From an uncultured bacterium (GTDB lineage Bacteria; Bacteroidota; Bacteroidia; Bacteroidales; Muribaculaceae): a DNA stretch of 64,000 bases. Positions 33,490 to 43,069 of the stretch are shown here, piece after piece. Position numbers and translations under genes: made by a program. The stretch lies in NCBI GenBank assembly GCA_905214715.1, contig CAJMMT010000009.1, positions 52,082 to 116,081 of the forward strand, in the 5' to 3' direction. How positions within the stretch are numbered: position 1 is the first letter of the stretch; the number at the start of each line of letters is the position of its first letter. The notes under the pieces were generated by a model. It was not told where the DNA came from. It did no database searches and saw only the letters and a program-made list of their open reading frames with translations.

Positions 33490-35604
33490 ATGGCCATAAT
33501 ACCTAAGAATAGCCCCGGTAAAGGAGGGAAATCTCCTCTTACCAATCTGTATTGGATGTATGCCCTGATCGCTCTCGCGCTTTTGGGTCTATATTATTTT
33601 CAGGATTCTTCGCAAACAAAAGATGTGGATTGGACCGATTTCGAGTCGGCGGCTCTGAACGGAGACTTCAGCAAAATCGAGGTGCTTTCGCAGAACGGCA
33701 CCGCGATTGGAGTACTGAACAGCGCAGGTGAGAAAAATCAGGGCCTTCCCCGTACGGAATCAACCCAACCTAACGAGGAACACAGACTGAAGACAACCAT
33801 TCCCTCTAACGACAAGATTCAGGACAAGATAGACCTGTGGAATCAACAGCTGAGAGCAGCCGGCAAACCTGAAATAAAAGTGAATTACGACAAAGGGTCG
33901 GATTTGATGAAGATTTTTTGGTATTTCGGTCCTCTCGTGTTGTTTATAGCTTTCATGTTCTTTATGTCCCGTCGCATGAGCGGTGGCGGAGGTGCAGGGG
34001 GCGGAATATTCAGTGTAGGCAAGTCGCGCGCTACGATATTCGACAAGAAGAATCAGCCAAGTGTAACCTTCAAGGATGTGGCCGGCCTTGCCGAAGCTAA
34101 AGTCGAGATAGAAGAGATAGTGGAGTTCCTTAAGAATCCTCAGCGTTATACCGAACTTGGTGCCAAGATACCTAAAGGAGCGTTGCTTGTAGGACCTCCG
34201 GGAACCGGTAAGACGCTTCTTGCGAAGGCTGTGGCCGGTGAGGCTAATGTACCATTCCTATCGATGTCGGGTTCCGATTTTGTAGAGATGTTTGTGGGTG
34301 TCGGTGCCGCCAGGGTGCGCGACCTTTTCAAACAGGCAAAAGAGAAAGCTCCCTGTATCGTATTTATCGATGAAATCGATGCCGTAGGTCGTGCGCGTGG
34401 CAAGAATCCAAATATGGGCAGCAATGATGAACGTGAAAACACGTTGAACCAGATGCTGACTGAGATGGACGGATTCGGGTCGAATAACGGTGTCATCATA
34501 CTTGCCGCCACAAACCGTGCCGACATGCTTGATAAAGCATTGTTGCGTCCGGGACGATTTGACCGCCAGATTTTCGTTGACCTGCCTGAACTCACTGACC
34601 GAGTGGAGATTTTCAACGTCCACCTCCGTAACATAAAGGTTAACTCAGACCTTGATGTGGAGCAACTCGCCCGTCAGACCCAAGGTTTCTCAGGTGCAGA
34701 CATCGCCAATGTCTGCAACGAGGCTGCGCTGATAGCGGCCCGTAACAACAAGAAAGCGGTAGACTGGAACGATTTTATGGCTGCCATAGACCGTATAGTC
34801 GGTGGGTTGGAAAAACGTTCCAGAATCATTACCGACGATGAGAAGAAGGCGATAGCGACGCATGAAGCCGGACATGCCACAATTTCCTGGCTTACTCAAT
34901 ACGGTAACCCTCTGGTAAAAGTTACCATCGTGCCGAGAGGTCGGGCCCTTGGCGCCGCATGGTATGCGCCGGAAGGACGTCAGATAGTTCCGAAACAAGC
35001 GTTGCTCGACCTTATGTGCGGAATGCTCGGAGGCCGAGCTGCTGAAGAGGTGTTCCTCGGTCAGGTTGGTACCGGTGCCAGCGATGACCTTGAGAAAACA
35101 ACTAAAATGGCTCGCGCACTGGTAGCGATGTACGGTATGAGCGACAAACTGCCTAACCTGAATTATAATGATTCCACAGGTCAGGATTACGGATTCACCC
35201 GACCCTATTCCGAGGATACTGCAAGAATCATAGACGAGGAGGTGGCGCGAATCGTAAATGAACAGTATGAACGCGCGAAAGATATTCTTCGTAAATATGC
35301 TTCGGAGCATAATCGGATACGGGACATGCTCGTGGAACGCGAGGTGATATTCCATGATGACGTCGAAGCTATTCTCGGCAAACGTAAATGGAAATCACGT
35401 ACCGATGAAATAATAGAACTCAACAGAAAAGAAGATGAGCGCAGGGCGCTTGAACTGCTTGCAAAGCGAGATAAGGAACTCGATGCCGAAAAGCAAGCGA
35501 ATCAAGATTCCGGAAACAAAGATAACGTCAAAGATAAAGTAGAGGCCGGCGATAACGGGACCGATGACGATGATCCCGGCACTCCGCCACCTTTCAATAA
35601 ATAA
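33490..35604 (+). CDS. ftsH: ATP-dependent zinc metalloprotease FtsH
   Basis: FtsH is a membrane-anchored AAA+ protease that degrades membrane and some cytosolic proteins. The protein is 704 residues: TM1 (about 20-37), a periplasmic domain (about 40-140), TM2 (about 143-161), a Gly-rich linker, the AAA domain (Walker A GPPGTGKT at 235-242, Walker B IVFIDEID, second region of homology with AATNRADMLDKALLRPGRFDR), and the M41 protease domain with zinc motif HEAGH at 458-462. The C-terminal tail is highly charged and ends in an acidic Gly/Asp stretch. It is intact. Confidence 0.97.
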   Translation: MAIIPKNSPGKGGKSPLTNLYWMYALIALALLGLYYFQDSSQTKDVDWTDFESAALNGDFSKIEVLSQNGTAIGVLNSAGEKNQGLPRTESTQPNEEHRLKTTIPSNDKIQDKIDLWNQQLRAAGKPEIKVNYDKGSDLMKIFWYFGPLVLFIAFMFFMSRRMSGGGGAGGGIFSVGKSRATIFDKKNQPSVTFKDVAGLAEAKVEIEEIVEFLKNPQRYTELGAKIPKGALLVGPPGTGKTLLAKAVAGEANVPFLSMSGSDFVEMFVGVGAARVRDLFKQAKEKAPCIVFIDEIDAVGRARGKNPNMGSNDERENTLNQMLTEMDGFGSNNGVIILAATNRADMLDKALLRPGRFDRQIFVDLPELTDRVEIFNVHLRNIKVNSDLDVEQLARQTQGFSGADIANVCNEAALIAARNNKKAVDWNDFMAAIDRIVGGLEKRSRIITDDEKKAIATHEAGHATISWLTQYGNPLVKVTIVPRGRALGAAWYAPEGRQIVPKQALLDLMCGMLGGRAAEEVFLGQVGTGASDDLEKTTKMARALVAMYGMSDKLPNLNYNDSTGQDYGFTRPYSEDTARIIDEEVARIVNEQYERAKDILRKYASEHNRIRDMLVEREVIFHDDVEAILGKRKWKSRTDEIIELNRKEDERRALELLAKRDKELDAEKQANQDSGNKDNVKDKVEAGDNGTDDDDPGTPPPFNK

Positions 35605-35610
35605 ACATGC

Positions 35611-35648
35611 ATTCAGACCCCATTCTAAAATAGAATCGGGGTCTGAAT
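35611..35648 (+). terminator. Terminator after ftsH
   Basis: A 17-18 nt stem starts ATTCAGACCCC and has one bulged C, a short loop and a following TTTG. It lies 7 bp after the ftsH stop. Confidence 0.82.
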
Positions 35649-35865
35649 TTGTCAGATGGATAGTCATACATCATAATTTCGTCTGCGTGCATGTCGCAAA
35701 ACGACTATTCCATTTTACAATATTTATGAATTATTAATACTCTTCGGGTATTGAAATATAATTGATTGAAACATAGGCGTTACACTCTTTTGTTTTACTT
35801 TTTATCAGGTCAAAGAGGTTGGTCTATATTTCCTAAAATTTCAATATTTTGGTACGGTTCTAACC

Positions 35866-35895
35866 TTGTGTAGGACTTTATGTAGGTTAAATTTG
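35866..35895 (+). promoter_or_regulatory. Promoter of the RND efflux operon
   Basis: TTG at 35866-35868, exactly 19 nt, and TAAATTTG at 35888-35895 give the best Bacteroidetes-type promoter in the window. Transcription would begin near 35902, leaving a leader of about 170 nt before the adaptor gene. The rest of the 35649-36071 gap is AT-rich. No repressor gene (TetR or MarR type) is next to it. Confidence 0.75.
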
Positions 35896-36071
35896 TTAAT
35901 TTTGTAGTGTGCAATGTGCTATAGCATTGTATTATGTAGACAGCAAGTACAGCTCAGGTAGATGTATTGAACAAAAAACATGTTCTTCAGTTTACCGGCT
36001 TTTATCATAAGTAACTACTTAATAATTGTAGAACCAATTCCAGCAAATTATATCAATTAATAGTTTTTTAT

Positions 36072-37190
36072 ATGAAAATCAGTAATTTTTCACGGGTAAT
36101 GCTCTGTGTTGCAGTAGGCGGAACCCTGTTTGCCGGTTGTAAGGGCAAGCAGCAGGACATGCAGCAGCAGGCACCCGAGTTGGCAGTACTCACGGTAGGA
36201 GAAACAGATGCCGATCTGAATACTGTTTATCCGGCGACATTGCATGGCAAAAATGATGTAGAGATACGTCCTCAGATTTCCGGATTTCTTACTAAGGTTC
36301 ATGTGCAAGAAGGAGAAAGAGTGAGTGCAGGTCAGGTAATGTTTACCATAGACCAGGTTCAACTCCAGGCTGCCGTCGATGCGGCACGTGCTGCGGTAGA
36401 GGTTGCAAAGGCAAATGTAAACACGGCTCAAACCAATGCTACCAACAACAAGATTCTTCTGGATAAGAATATCATAGCTCCGACGGCATATCAGACAAGT
36501 CTGGATGCCTTGAATGCCGCCCAGGCACAGCTTCATCAGGCTAAGGCGAACCTTACTTCGGCTCAAAAAAATCTTTCATATTCCGTAGTAAAGGCACCGG
36601 CTGCCGGTATAGTGGGCACGATAGACAATAAGGAAGGTTCTCTGGTAAGTCCTCAGACTTTGCTAACTGTGCTTTCCGACAATGGTGGTATGGAGGCTTA
36701 CTTCTCCATGACCGAGAAAGAGATTCTTAATCTTACAGAAGGTGGCAAACGTACCATAGCGGCGGCTTTACCTACCCTTCCCCCGGTGGAACTTCAGTTG
36801 GCAGATGGCTCTATATACCCTCAGAAGGGTAAAATCATTTCCATATCCGGAGTTCTTGATCAGGCTACCGGTTCCGCGCTTGTCAAAGCCGCTTTCCCTA
36901 ACCCCGATGGTATGCTCAGAAGTGGTAACTCCGGTAAAGTGCTTGTGCCCAATCCTCAGTCTGGCGTTATCCTTGTGCCCCAGACCGCGACATTCGAGAT
37001 TCAAGACATGAAGTTCGTATATGTTCTCGGTGATTCGGCGAAGGTGCACTCTACCCCTATTACCATAGATGCAAACAATGATGGTAAGAACTATATCGTA
37101 ACATCAGGACTGAAACCCGGAGACCAGATTGTAATAGAGGGCGTTGGAGTAAGCGTACGCGATGGTATGGCGATCACTCCTAAGAAATAA
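36072..37190 (+). CDS. RND efflux periplasmic adaptor subunit (AcrA/MexA-like lipoprotein)
   Basis: This 372-residue membrane-fusion protein links the RND pump to the outer-membrane channel. A lipoprotein signal ends at Cys23 (TLFAGC). Then come the first barrel-sandwich half (IRPQISGFLTKVHVQEGERVSAGQVMFTID), a helical hairpin rich in Ala and Gln (about 98-165), the second half (SYSVVKAPAAGIVGTIDNKEGSLVSP), a beta-barrel and the membrane-proximal domain. Substrates are unknown; the type usually exports drugs, bile salts or detergents, which would fit a gut organism. It is 31 bp before the pump gene. Confidence 0.93.
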   Translation: MKISNFSRVMLCVAVGGTLFAGCKGKQQDMQQQAPELAVLTVGETDADLNTVYPATLHGKNDVEIRPQISGFLTKVHVQEGERVSAGQVMFTIDQVQLQAAVDAARAAVEVAKANVNTAQTNATNNKILLDKNIIAPTAYQTSLDALNAAQAQLHQAKANLTSAQKNLSYSVVKAPAAGIVGTIDNKEGSLVSPQTLLTVLSDNGGMEAYFSMTEKEILNLTEGGKRTIAAALPTLPPVELQLADGSIYPQKGKIISISGVLDQATGSALVKAAFPNPDGMLRSGNSGKVLVPNPQSGVILVPQTATFEIQDMKFVYVLGDSAKVHSTPITIDANNDGKNYIVTSGLKPGDQIVIEGVGVSVRDGMAITPKK

Positions 37191-37221
37191 TCTTGATTCC
37201 CGGACTATCTAAAGAATAAAA

Positions 37222-40200
37222 ATGAACTTAGACAGATTTATAAACAGGCCGGTGCTTTCGACCGTGATATCGGTGTTTATCGTTATCTTCGGTCTGCTCG
37301 GGCTGTCGAGTATTGCCATCGAGCAGTACCCCGACATCGCACCTCCTACAGTTCGCGTGTCGACAACCTATACCGGTGCGAGTGCGCAAGCGGTGTTGAA
37401 TTCGGTTATCGCACCTCTGGAGGAACAGATCAACGGTGCGGAGAACATGGACTACATGCTCTCGTCGGCAACCAACAATGGTTCAGCTGAAATTCAGGTT
37501 TACTTCAAGCAGGGTACCGACCCCGACATGGCTGCGGTCGATGTGCAGAACCGTGTGGCAAAAGCTGCTTCGTTTCTTCCGGCCGAGGTAAACCAGGTAG
37601 GTGTGATCACACAGAAGCGTCAGAGCTCTATGCTTATGGTGTTCTCTCTGTATGATGAAACCGACTCATATACTACCCAGTTTATCGACAACTATGTAGC
37701 GATAAACATCGTGCCTCAGGTAAAGCGTGTACCAGGCGTAGGTGATGCCATGGCATTCGGAGCCGACTACTCCATGCGAATATGGCTCAAGCCTGATGTA
37801 ATGGCGCAGTACGGCCTTATGCCTTCCGATATTTCCGCCGCACTTGCCGAGCAGAATATCGAAGCCGCTCCTGGTCAGTTCGGTGAACAGGGTGACCAGT
37901 CGTTCCAATATGTGATGCGATACAAGGGACGTCTTGCAAATGCCGATGAATTCGAGAATATCATTATTCGCGCTACAAAAGATGGCGAGACTCTCAGACT
38001 CAAGGATGTCGCCAAGGTAGAACTCGGACGTCTTACATATGGATTCTCGAACCTCAACAACGGACACCTTGGTTCTTCTGTAATTGTATTCCAGAGCGCA
38101 GGTTCCAATGCGACCGAGGTAATCGAGAACATACAGAAACTGCTCGACGAATCTCGTAAAGAGCTGCCTAAAGGACTGCTTCTTGAAGAGACCATGAGTG
38201 CTAACGACTTCCTGTTCGCATCTATCCATGAGGTTATCAAAACCCTTATCGAGGCCTTCATACTCGTGTTCCTCGTGGTTTTCGTGTTCCTGCAGGATTT
38301 CCGCTCCACTCTAATTCCTATGATATCGATACCGGTGGCTCTTATCGGTACATTCTTCCTGCTCTATATATTCGGATTTACCATTAACCTCCTTACGCTT
38401 TCGGCTCTGGTATTGGCGATAGCGATTGTGGTCGACGATGCGATAGTGGTGGTAGAGGCCGTACACGCGAAACTCGACCAAGGATATAAATCGGCCCGCA
38501 ACGCGTCGATCGACGCCATGCGTGAGATTGCAGGCGCTCTGATTTCAATTACGCTGGTAATGATGCTTGTGTTTATCCCGGTGTCATTCCTCAGCGGTAC
38601 TTCCGGTGTGTTCTACCGTCAGTTCGGACTTACCATGGCAATGGCGATCGGACTTTCGGCAGTCAACGCTCTTACTCTCTCTCCAGCATTGTGTGCCTTG
38701 TTCCTTAAGCCTCACAACAGCGATGCATCGCTGAAAGAACGGATGGGACAGGCTTACAGCGCCGCAGGCGAAGTCGTCAAAGAGACATACAGGAAGCGCA
38801 TGAAGTTCAACATGCCTCCTATTGTAACTACTATTCTCCTTATCGCAGCGATTGTATTCCTGGTGCTTGGGTGGTATACATTCGAGAATGTGCTTCTATC
38901 GGTAATCGCCATAATCGTAGCTTTGTTCGCACTTATAGGAATCTTCCAGAAAAGTTTCATCAATGCGTTCAATAATGCGTTCGACAAACTTTTAGGAGTA
39001 TATCGTAAGGCAACCGATTTCTTTATCAGACATAAGGTACTATCGTTCAGTTTCGTCGCCATAAGCATAGCTGTGCTTGCATGGCTTATGAGCATCACTC
39101 CTACCGGTCTGGTCCCGAACGAGGATACCGGTACGATCATGGGTGCCGTAACGCTACCGCCGGGTGCTTCGCAGGAGCGCACCGAAGAGGTAATGGCCAA
39201 GGTTGACAGTATCGTCGGATCACTTCCTGCCGTGAAATCGCGTACCGCGATTACAGGTTACAGCTTTATCGGTGGCCAGGGTAATACCTATGGTTCATTC
39301 ATCATCAAGCTGAAACCTTGGGATGAGCGAAAAGAGAAATCGCAGAAGTCAGATGCTATTGTGGCTCAGCTTATCGGTATGTGTCAGCAGGTAAAAGGAG
39401 CGAACATCATGTTCTTCCAGCCGCCTATGATTACCGGTTATTCGGCAACCAACGGTTTTGAAATCAAACTTGAGGACAAGACCGGCGGCTCTCTTGACAA
39501 TTTCTTTAAGATATACCAGACATTCATAGGCCAGCTGAACGCTCAGCCTGAGATCCAGATGGCATACTCGACCTTCAACCCGACCTTCCCGCAATACATG
39601 GTAGATATTGATGTCGCCAAGGTCAAGCAGGCCGGTCTGACACAGAACGCAGTCCTTTCGGCTTTGCAGGGTTACTATGGCGGTATGTATGTGTCTAACT
39701 TCAACTCTTACGGTAAATTGTATCGCGTCATGATGCAGGCTTCGCCTGAGGCACGTGTCAATCCCGAAACATTGAAGCAGATAAAGGTCCGGAACGGTAA
39801 CGAGATGGCTCCGATAGACAACTTCGTTTCACTACATCGTGTTTATGGTCCGGACTTGATAAACCGATTCAACATGTTTACCAGTATAGCCATAACCGGT
39901 TCTCCTAATCCGGGGTATTCTTCCGGTGAGGCTATTGAGGCGATCAACCGTGTGGCGGATGCCACGCTGCCCGTAGGTTTCACTTTTGAATTCTCCGGTA
40001 TGACCCGAGAGGAAGCCAACGGTGGCTCAGGTTCCACAGCTTATATATTCATGCTGATTCTGGTATTCGTATACCTGATTCTGTCTGCGCAGTATGAAAG
40101 TTACTTCCTTCCCTGGGCGGTTATCCTTTCGGTGCCGTTCGGTCTGATGGGTACATTCATCTTCGCAGACCTACGCGACATATCGAACAACATCTATCTG

Positions 40201-40626
40201 CAGATCGCTCTCATCATGCTTATCGGTCTTCTTGCGAAGAACGCTATTCTTATCGTAGAGTTCGCGCTTGACCGTCGCAAGACAGGTATGGGTATAAGCA
40301 AAGCCGCTCTTCAGGGAGCTGTAGCCCGTCTGCGTCCTATTCTTATGACATCATTGGCCATGATCATCGGTCTGTTGCCTCTGATGTTCGCCCATGGTGC
40401 CGGTGCCAACGGCAACCAGGCACTCGGTACTGGTGCCGTAGGCGGTATGCTGATAGGCATGATATTCCAGGTTCTTGTCGTTCCGGCCTTGTTCGTGGCT
40501 TTCCAGAAACTTCAGGAGAAGGTTTCTCCGCCGAAGTGGAATGATACCGACAACACCAAGATCGGGTCAGAGATAGAACAATATGGAGGTTCGGCAGAAC
40601 TTGCGAATCCCGAGACTGATATTTAA
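37222..40626 (+). CDS. RND efflux pump, HAE1 family (AcrB/MexB-like)
   Basis: This 1134-residue inner-membrane proton antiporter of the hydrophobe/amphiphile-1 type has twelve transmembrane helices and two large periplasmic loops. The proton-relay Asp pair lies in AIVVDDAIVVVEA (about 405-406) and the relay Lys in LLAKNAILIVEFA (about 1006). It is longer than AcrB (1049), chiefly because of a hydrophobic insertion around 525-590 between the two halves. The N-terminus FINRPVLSTVISVFIVIFGLLGL is typical. All motifs are intact. Confidence 0.96.
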   Translation: MNLDRFINRPVLSTVISVFIVIFGLLGLSSIAIEQYPDIAPPTVRVSTTYTGASAQAVLNSVIAPLEEQINGAENMDYMLSSATNNGSAEIQVYFKQGTDPDMAAVDVQNRVAKAASFLPAEVNQVGVITQKRQSSMLMVFSLYDETDSYTTQFIDNYVAINIVPQVKRVPGVGDAMAFGADYSMRIWLKPDVMAQYGLMPSDISAALAEQNIEAAPGQFGEQGDQSFQYVMRYKGRLANADEFENIIIRATKDGETLRLKDVAKVELGRLTYGFSNLNNGHLGSSVIVFQSAGSNATEVIENIQKLLDESRKELPKGLLLEETMSANDFLFASIHEVIKTLIEAFILVFLVVFVFLQDFRSTLIPMISIPVALIGTFFLLYIFGFTINLLTLSALVLAIAIVVDDAIVVVEAVHAKLDQGYKSARNASIDAMREIAGALISITLVMMLVFIPVSFLSGTSGVFYRQFGLTMAMAIGLSAVNALTLSPALCALFLKPHNSDASLKERMGQAYSAAGEVVKETYRKRMKFNMPPIVTTILLIAAIVFLVLGWYTFENVLLSVIAIIVALFALIGIFQKSFINAFNNAFDKLLGVYRKATDFFIRHKVLSFSFVAISIAVLAWLMSITPTGLVPNEDTGTIMGAVTLPPGASQERTEEVMAKVDSIVGSLPAVKSRTAITGYSFIGGQGNTYGSFIIKLKPWDERKEKSQKSDAIVAQLIGMCQQVKGANIMFFQPPMITGYSATNGFEIKLEDKTGGSLDNFFKIYQTFIGQLNAQPEIQMAYSTFNPTFPQYMVDIDVAKVKQAGLTQNAVLSALQGYYGGMYVSNFNSYGKLYRVMMQASPEARVNPETLKQIKVRNGNEMAPIDNFVSLHRVYGPDLINRFNMFTSIAITGSPNPGYSSGEAIEAINRVADATLPVGFTFEFSGMTREEANGGSGSTAYIFMLILVFVYLILSAQYESYFLPWAVILSVPFGLMGTFIFADLRDISNNIYLQIALIMLIGLLAKNAILIVEFALDRRKTGMGISKAALQGAVARLRPILMTSLAMIIGLLPLMFAHGAGANGNQALGTGAVGGMLIGMIFQVLVVPALFVAFQKLQEKVSPPKWNDTDNTKIGSEIEQYGGSAELANPETDI

Positions 40627-40635
40627 ACGCCACAG

Positions 40636-40678
40636 TTCTCTTCCTGTAGTCGGCTATACTGCGGCTACAGGAAGAGAA
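40636..40678 (+). promoter_or_regulatory. Perfect hairpin between the RND pump and channel genes
   Basis: A 14-bp perfect stem (TTCTCTTCCTGTAG with its complement, 40636-40649 and 40665-40678) has a 15-nt loop. An A-rich tract follows rather than a T-run, so it is not a plain terminator. It may stabilise or process the mRNA and set the level of the channel relative to the pump. Confidence 0.6.
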
Positions 40679-40692
40679 ATTAAAAAAACAAT

Positions 40693-42087
40693 ATGAAACA
40701 GATAAAATTGATTTTGGCGTTTGCCTTGGTTTCAGTAACCTTCAGCAACTGCCAGATCTATAAAAAATATCAATTGCCTGAAGGTGATGACAATCCCATT
40801 GTTCAGGACTACAGGAACGCCGTTGAAAACAACGATTCTACCGGATTGGCATACCTTGGATGGGAAAAAGTATTTACAGATCCCCTGCTTCAGAAATACA
40901 TACGTCAGGCATTGGCCCAGAACACCAATCTTGACAATGCCCGTCTTTCTGTCGATCAGGCGCGTGCCCAACTGAAAGGCGCCAAACTGAGTTATTTCCC
41001 CTCGCTTGCGCTCGCGCCCACGGGCGGCATATCTTACATGGGTGGTAATCAACTCCCCTGGAGCAACAACAAGTGGTCTTATACCATACCTCTTGCCGCC
41101 AACTGGGAGATAGATGCCTTCGGCAAGATTCTGAACCGCAAGCGCGGTGCGAAGGCCAGTCTTGAAATGGCCGAGGCTTACGAGCAGGCCGCGCGTTCGC
41201 AGATAATCTGCGGGGTGGCTTCCACCTATTATGCTCTTGTTCTGCTTCACCAGCAGCTTGGCCTTACTCAGCGTACTTCCGAGATATGGAAAGATCAGGT
41301 CGAGACCATGGAACTTATGAAGCAGGCAGCACGTACCAACGAGGCTGCTGTGGTGCAGAGCCGTGCGAACTATTACAGCGTCATGGCCAGCATCCCGGAT
41401 CTGGAACAGCAGATTAAAGTTGCTGAGGCCGCTTTCTCGCTTCTCCTGAACACATATCCTCAGAGCTGGGAGGTAACCTCGAATCTTAATTTCGATATGC
41501 CGGTAGAGATACAGAAGGGTGTGCCCCTCTCCTATCTGGCGAGCCGTCCCGACGTACATGCGGCTGAACGCAACCTCGCGGCTGCATACTATCAGACAAA
41601 TTCCGCCCGTGCAGCTTTTTACCCTTCTCTCGCAATCTCCGCGACAGGTGGATTCACCAATACCCTGGGAACTATCATAAAGAATCCGGGCGAGTGGATT
41701 CTCAATCTTGCCGGAACACTTACGGCTCCCCTCTTCTCACGGGGTCAGAACATCGCAAACCTTGAAGCATCGAAGGCCGCACAGCAGCAGGCTTTGAATA
41801 ACTTCGAATATTCGGTTCTCACAGCCGCAGCCGATGTCAGCGACGCGATGGTCCAGATACAGAAAACAAGTGAGAAACGTGAATATGTAGAACAGCAGGT
41901 AGATAATCTCGAGAAAGCCGTAGAATACACTCAAGATCTCTTCCAGCTTAATTCCGGCGCCACATATCTTGAGGTATTGACATCTCGTTCTGCATTACTT
42001 CAAGCTCAGATGTCGGCTCTGGCATGCTGGCATAACAAGGTTGCGGCAATGATATCCCTGTATCAGGCCGTGGGTGGTGGACGCTGA
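40693..42087 (+). CDS. Outer-membrane efflux channel (TolC/OprM family)
   Basis: This 464-residue outer-membrane factor completes the tripartite pump. It has two repeats of the OEP domain with long helices (for example LRQALAQNTNLDNARLSVDQARAQLKGAK-like region at about 75-105) and LIKxPGEWILN-like strands. The conserved SRPDVHAAERNLAAAYYQTNSARAAFYPSLAISATGG is clear. The N-terminus (MKQIKLILAFALVSVTFSNC) would place the lipid on Cys20, but Asn at -1 is unusual for a lipobox, so lipidation is uncertain. It lies 66 bp after the pump gene. Confidence 0.93.
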   Translation: MKQIKLILAFALVSVTFSNCQIYKKYQLPEGDDNPIVQDYRNAVENNDSTGLAYLGWEKVFTDPLLQKYIRQALAQNTNLDNARLSVDQARAQLKGAKLSYFPSLALAPTGGISYMGGNQLPWSNNKWSYTIPLAANWEIDAFGKILNRKRGAKASLEMAEAYEQAARSQIICGVASTYYALVLLHQQLGLTQRTSEIWKDQVETMELMKQAARTNEAAVVQSRANYYSVMASIPDLEQQIKVAEAAFSLLLNTYPQSWEVTSNLNFDMPVEIQKGVPLSYLASRPDVHAAERNLAAAYYQTNSARAAFYPSLAISATGGFTNTLGTIIKNPGEWILNLAGTLTAPLFSRGQNIANLEASKAAQQQALNNFEYSVLTAAADVSDAMVQIQKTSEKREYVEQQVDNLEKAVEYTQDLFQLNSGATYLEVLTSRSALLQAQMSALACWHNKVAAMISLYQAVGGGR

Positions 42088-42111
42088 TTAAACAATTTAA
42101 AATTGAATCAT

Positions 42112-42912
42112 ATGGCAAATAATATAAGTGCTCTGGCAAGTGTCCATCCCGATGCTCGTCTCGGAGACAACATCACCATTGGTCCGTTTGTTTCTATCGA
42201 AGCCGATGTAGTAATTGGCGACAATTGCATTATCAGGCCTCATACAAGCATACTTGATGGTGCGCGTATAGGCAATAACAACAAAATCTATGAAGGTTGC
42301 ATAATTGCCGCCGATCCGCAAGACTTCCGTTGGAAAGGTGAAAAGTCCACAGTCGAGATAGGTGATGGAAACACCATACGCGAACATGTGGTCATAAACC
42401 GCTCCATACATGAAGGCGGGAAAACGCATATAGGTAACGAGAACTTCCTGATGGCGCAGAGCCATATCGGGCATGACAGTTTCATAACCAACCATTGCGT
42501 GATAGGCAACGGTTGCAAGATAGCCGGCAATGTGCGTGTAAGCCATTGCTCGATACTTTCTTCGGGAGTCATTGTCCATGAGGACTGCAATATCGGTCCC
42601 TGGGTAATGGTAAAGGGAGGTAGCCGTGTAACAGGAAATATCCCTCCTTATGTTATCATGGCCCACAATCCGATCTCTTATTTCGGAGTAAATGCCTACC
42701 TGTTGCGCCGTGGTCATAAGAGCGATGACATAATAAATGACATAGCCAAGTGTTACCGCCATATATACCAGAGCAACACATCGATATTCAACGCTGTGCG
42801 CCGCATCAAGGAAGATGTGAGTCCCAGCCGTGAACGAGATGCGATATTGGCTTTCATCGAGAATCAGCACAACAAGATTGTCGCGACACCCCTCGGGGCG
42901 GATGAAATATAA
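42112..42912 (+). CDS. lpxA: UDP-N-acetylglucosamine acyltransferase LpxA
   Basis: LpxA performs the first step of lipid A synthesis, adding a hydroxyacyl chain to UDP-GlcNAc. The ATG at 42112 gives 266 residues starting MANNISALASVHPDARLG; a TTG at 42103 is also in frame. The left-handed beta-helix hexapeptides run through the first two thirds. The catalytic region SHIGHD matches the AHIAHD of E. coli LpxA. The C-terminal helical domain (IINDIAKCYRHIYQSNTS...) is present. It is 24 bp after the efflux channel gene. In many Bacteroidetes lpxA follows lpxD and a fused lpxC-fabZ, which are not here. Confidence 0.93.
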   Translation: MANNISALASVHPDARLGDNITIGPFVSIEADVVIGDNCIIRPHTSILDGARIGNNNKIYEGCIIAADPQDFRWKGEKSTVEIGDGNTIREHVVINRSIHEGGKTHIGNENFLMAQSHIGHDSFITNHCVIGNGCKIAGNVRVSHCSILSSGVIVHEDCNIGPWVMVKGGSRVTGNIPPYVIMAHNPISYFGVNAYLLRRGHKSDDIINDIAKCYRHIYQSNTSIFNAVRRIKEDVSPSRERDAILAFIENQHNKIVATPLGADEI

Positions 42913-42950
42913 TCAAATACCATCTGACAAATAAAAAACAAATCAAAAAG

Positions 42951-42985
42951 CCGCCGGATTACGCGAGTAAATCCGACGGTTTTTT
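42951..42985 (+). terminator. Terminator after lpxA
   Basis: CCGCCGGATT (42951-42960) pairs with AATCCGACGG (42970-42979) with one mismatch, around a 9-nt loop, followed by TTTTTT. It ends the efflux/lpxA transcript. Confidence 0.85.
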
Positions 42986-42986
42986 C

Positions 42987-42994
42987 TACTTTTG
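42987..42994 (+). promoter_or_regulatory. Candidate -7 element for cdsA
   Basis: TACTTTTG matches TAnnTTTG and lies 75 bp before cdsA, directly after the lpxA terminator. No TTG is seen at 19-20 nt. Confidence 0.4.
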
Positions 42995-43069
42995 TAAGTT
43001 ATATTATCTACAGTGTCTGCATATGGGGCGGGAAGATAATGCAGACACATCTTAAACGGACAATAATCT

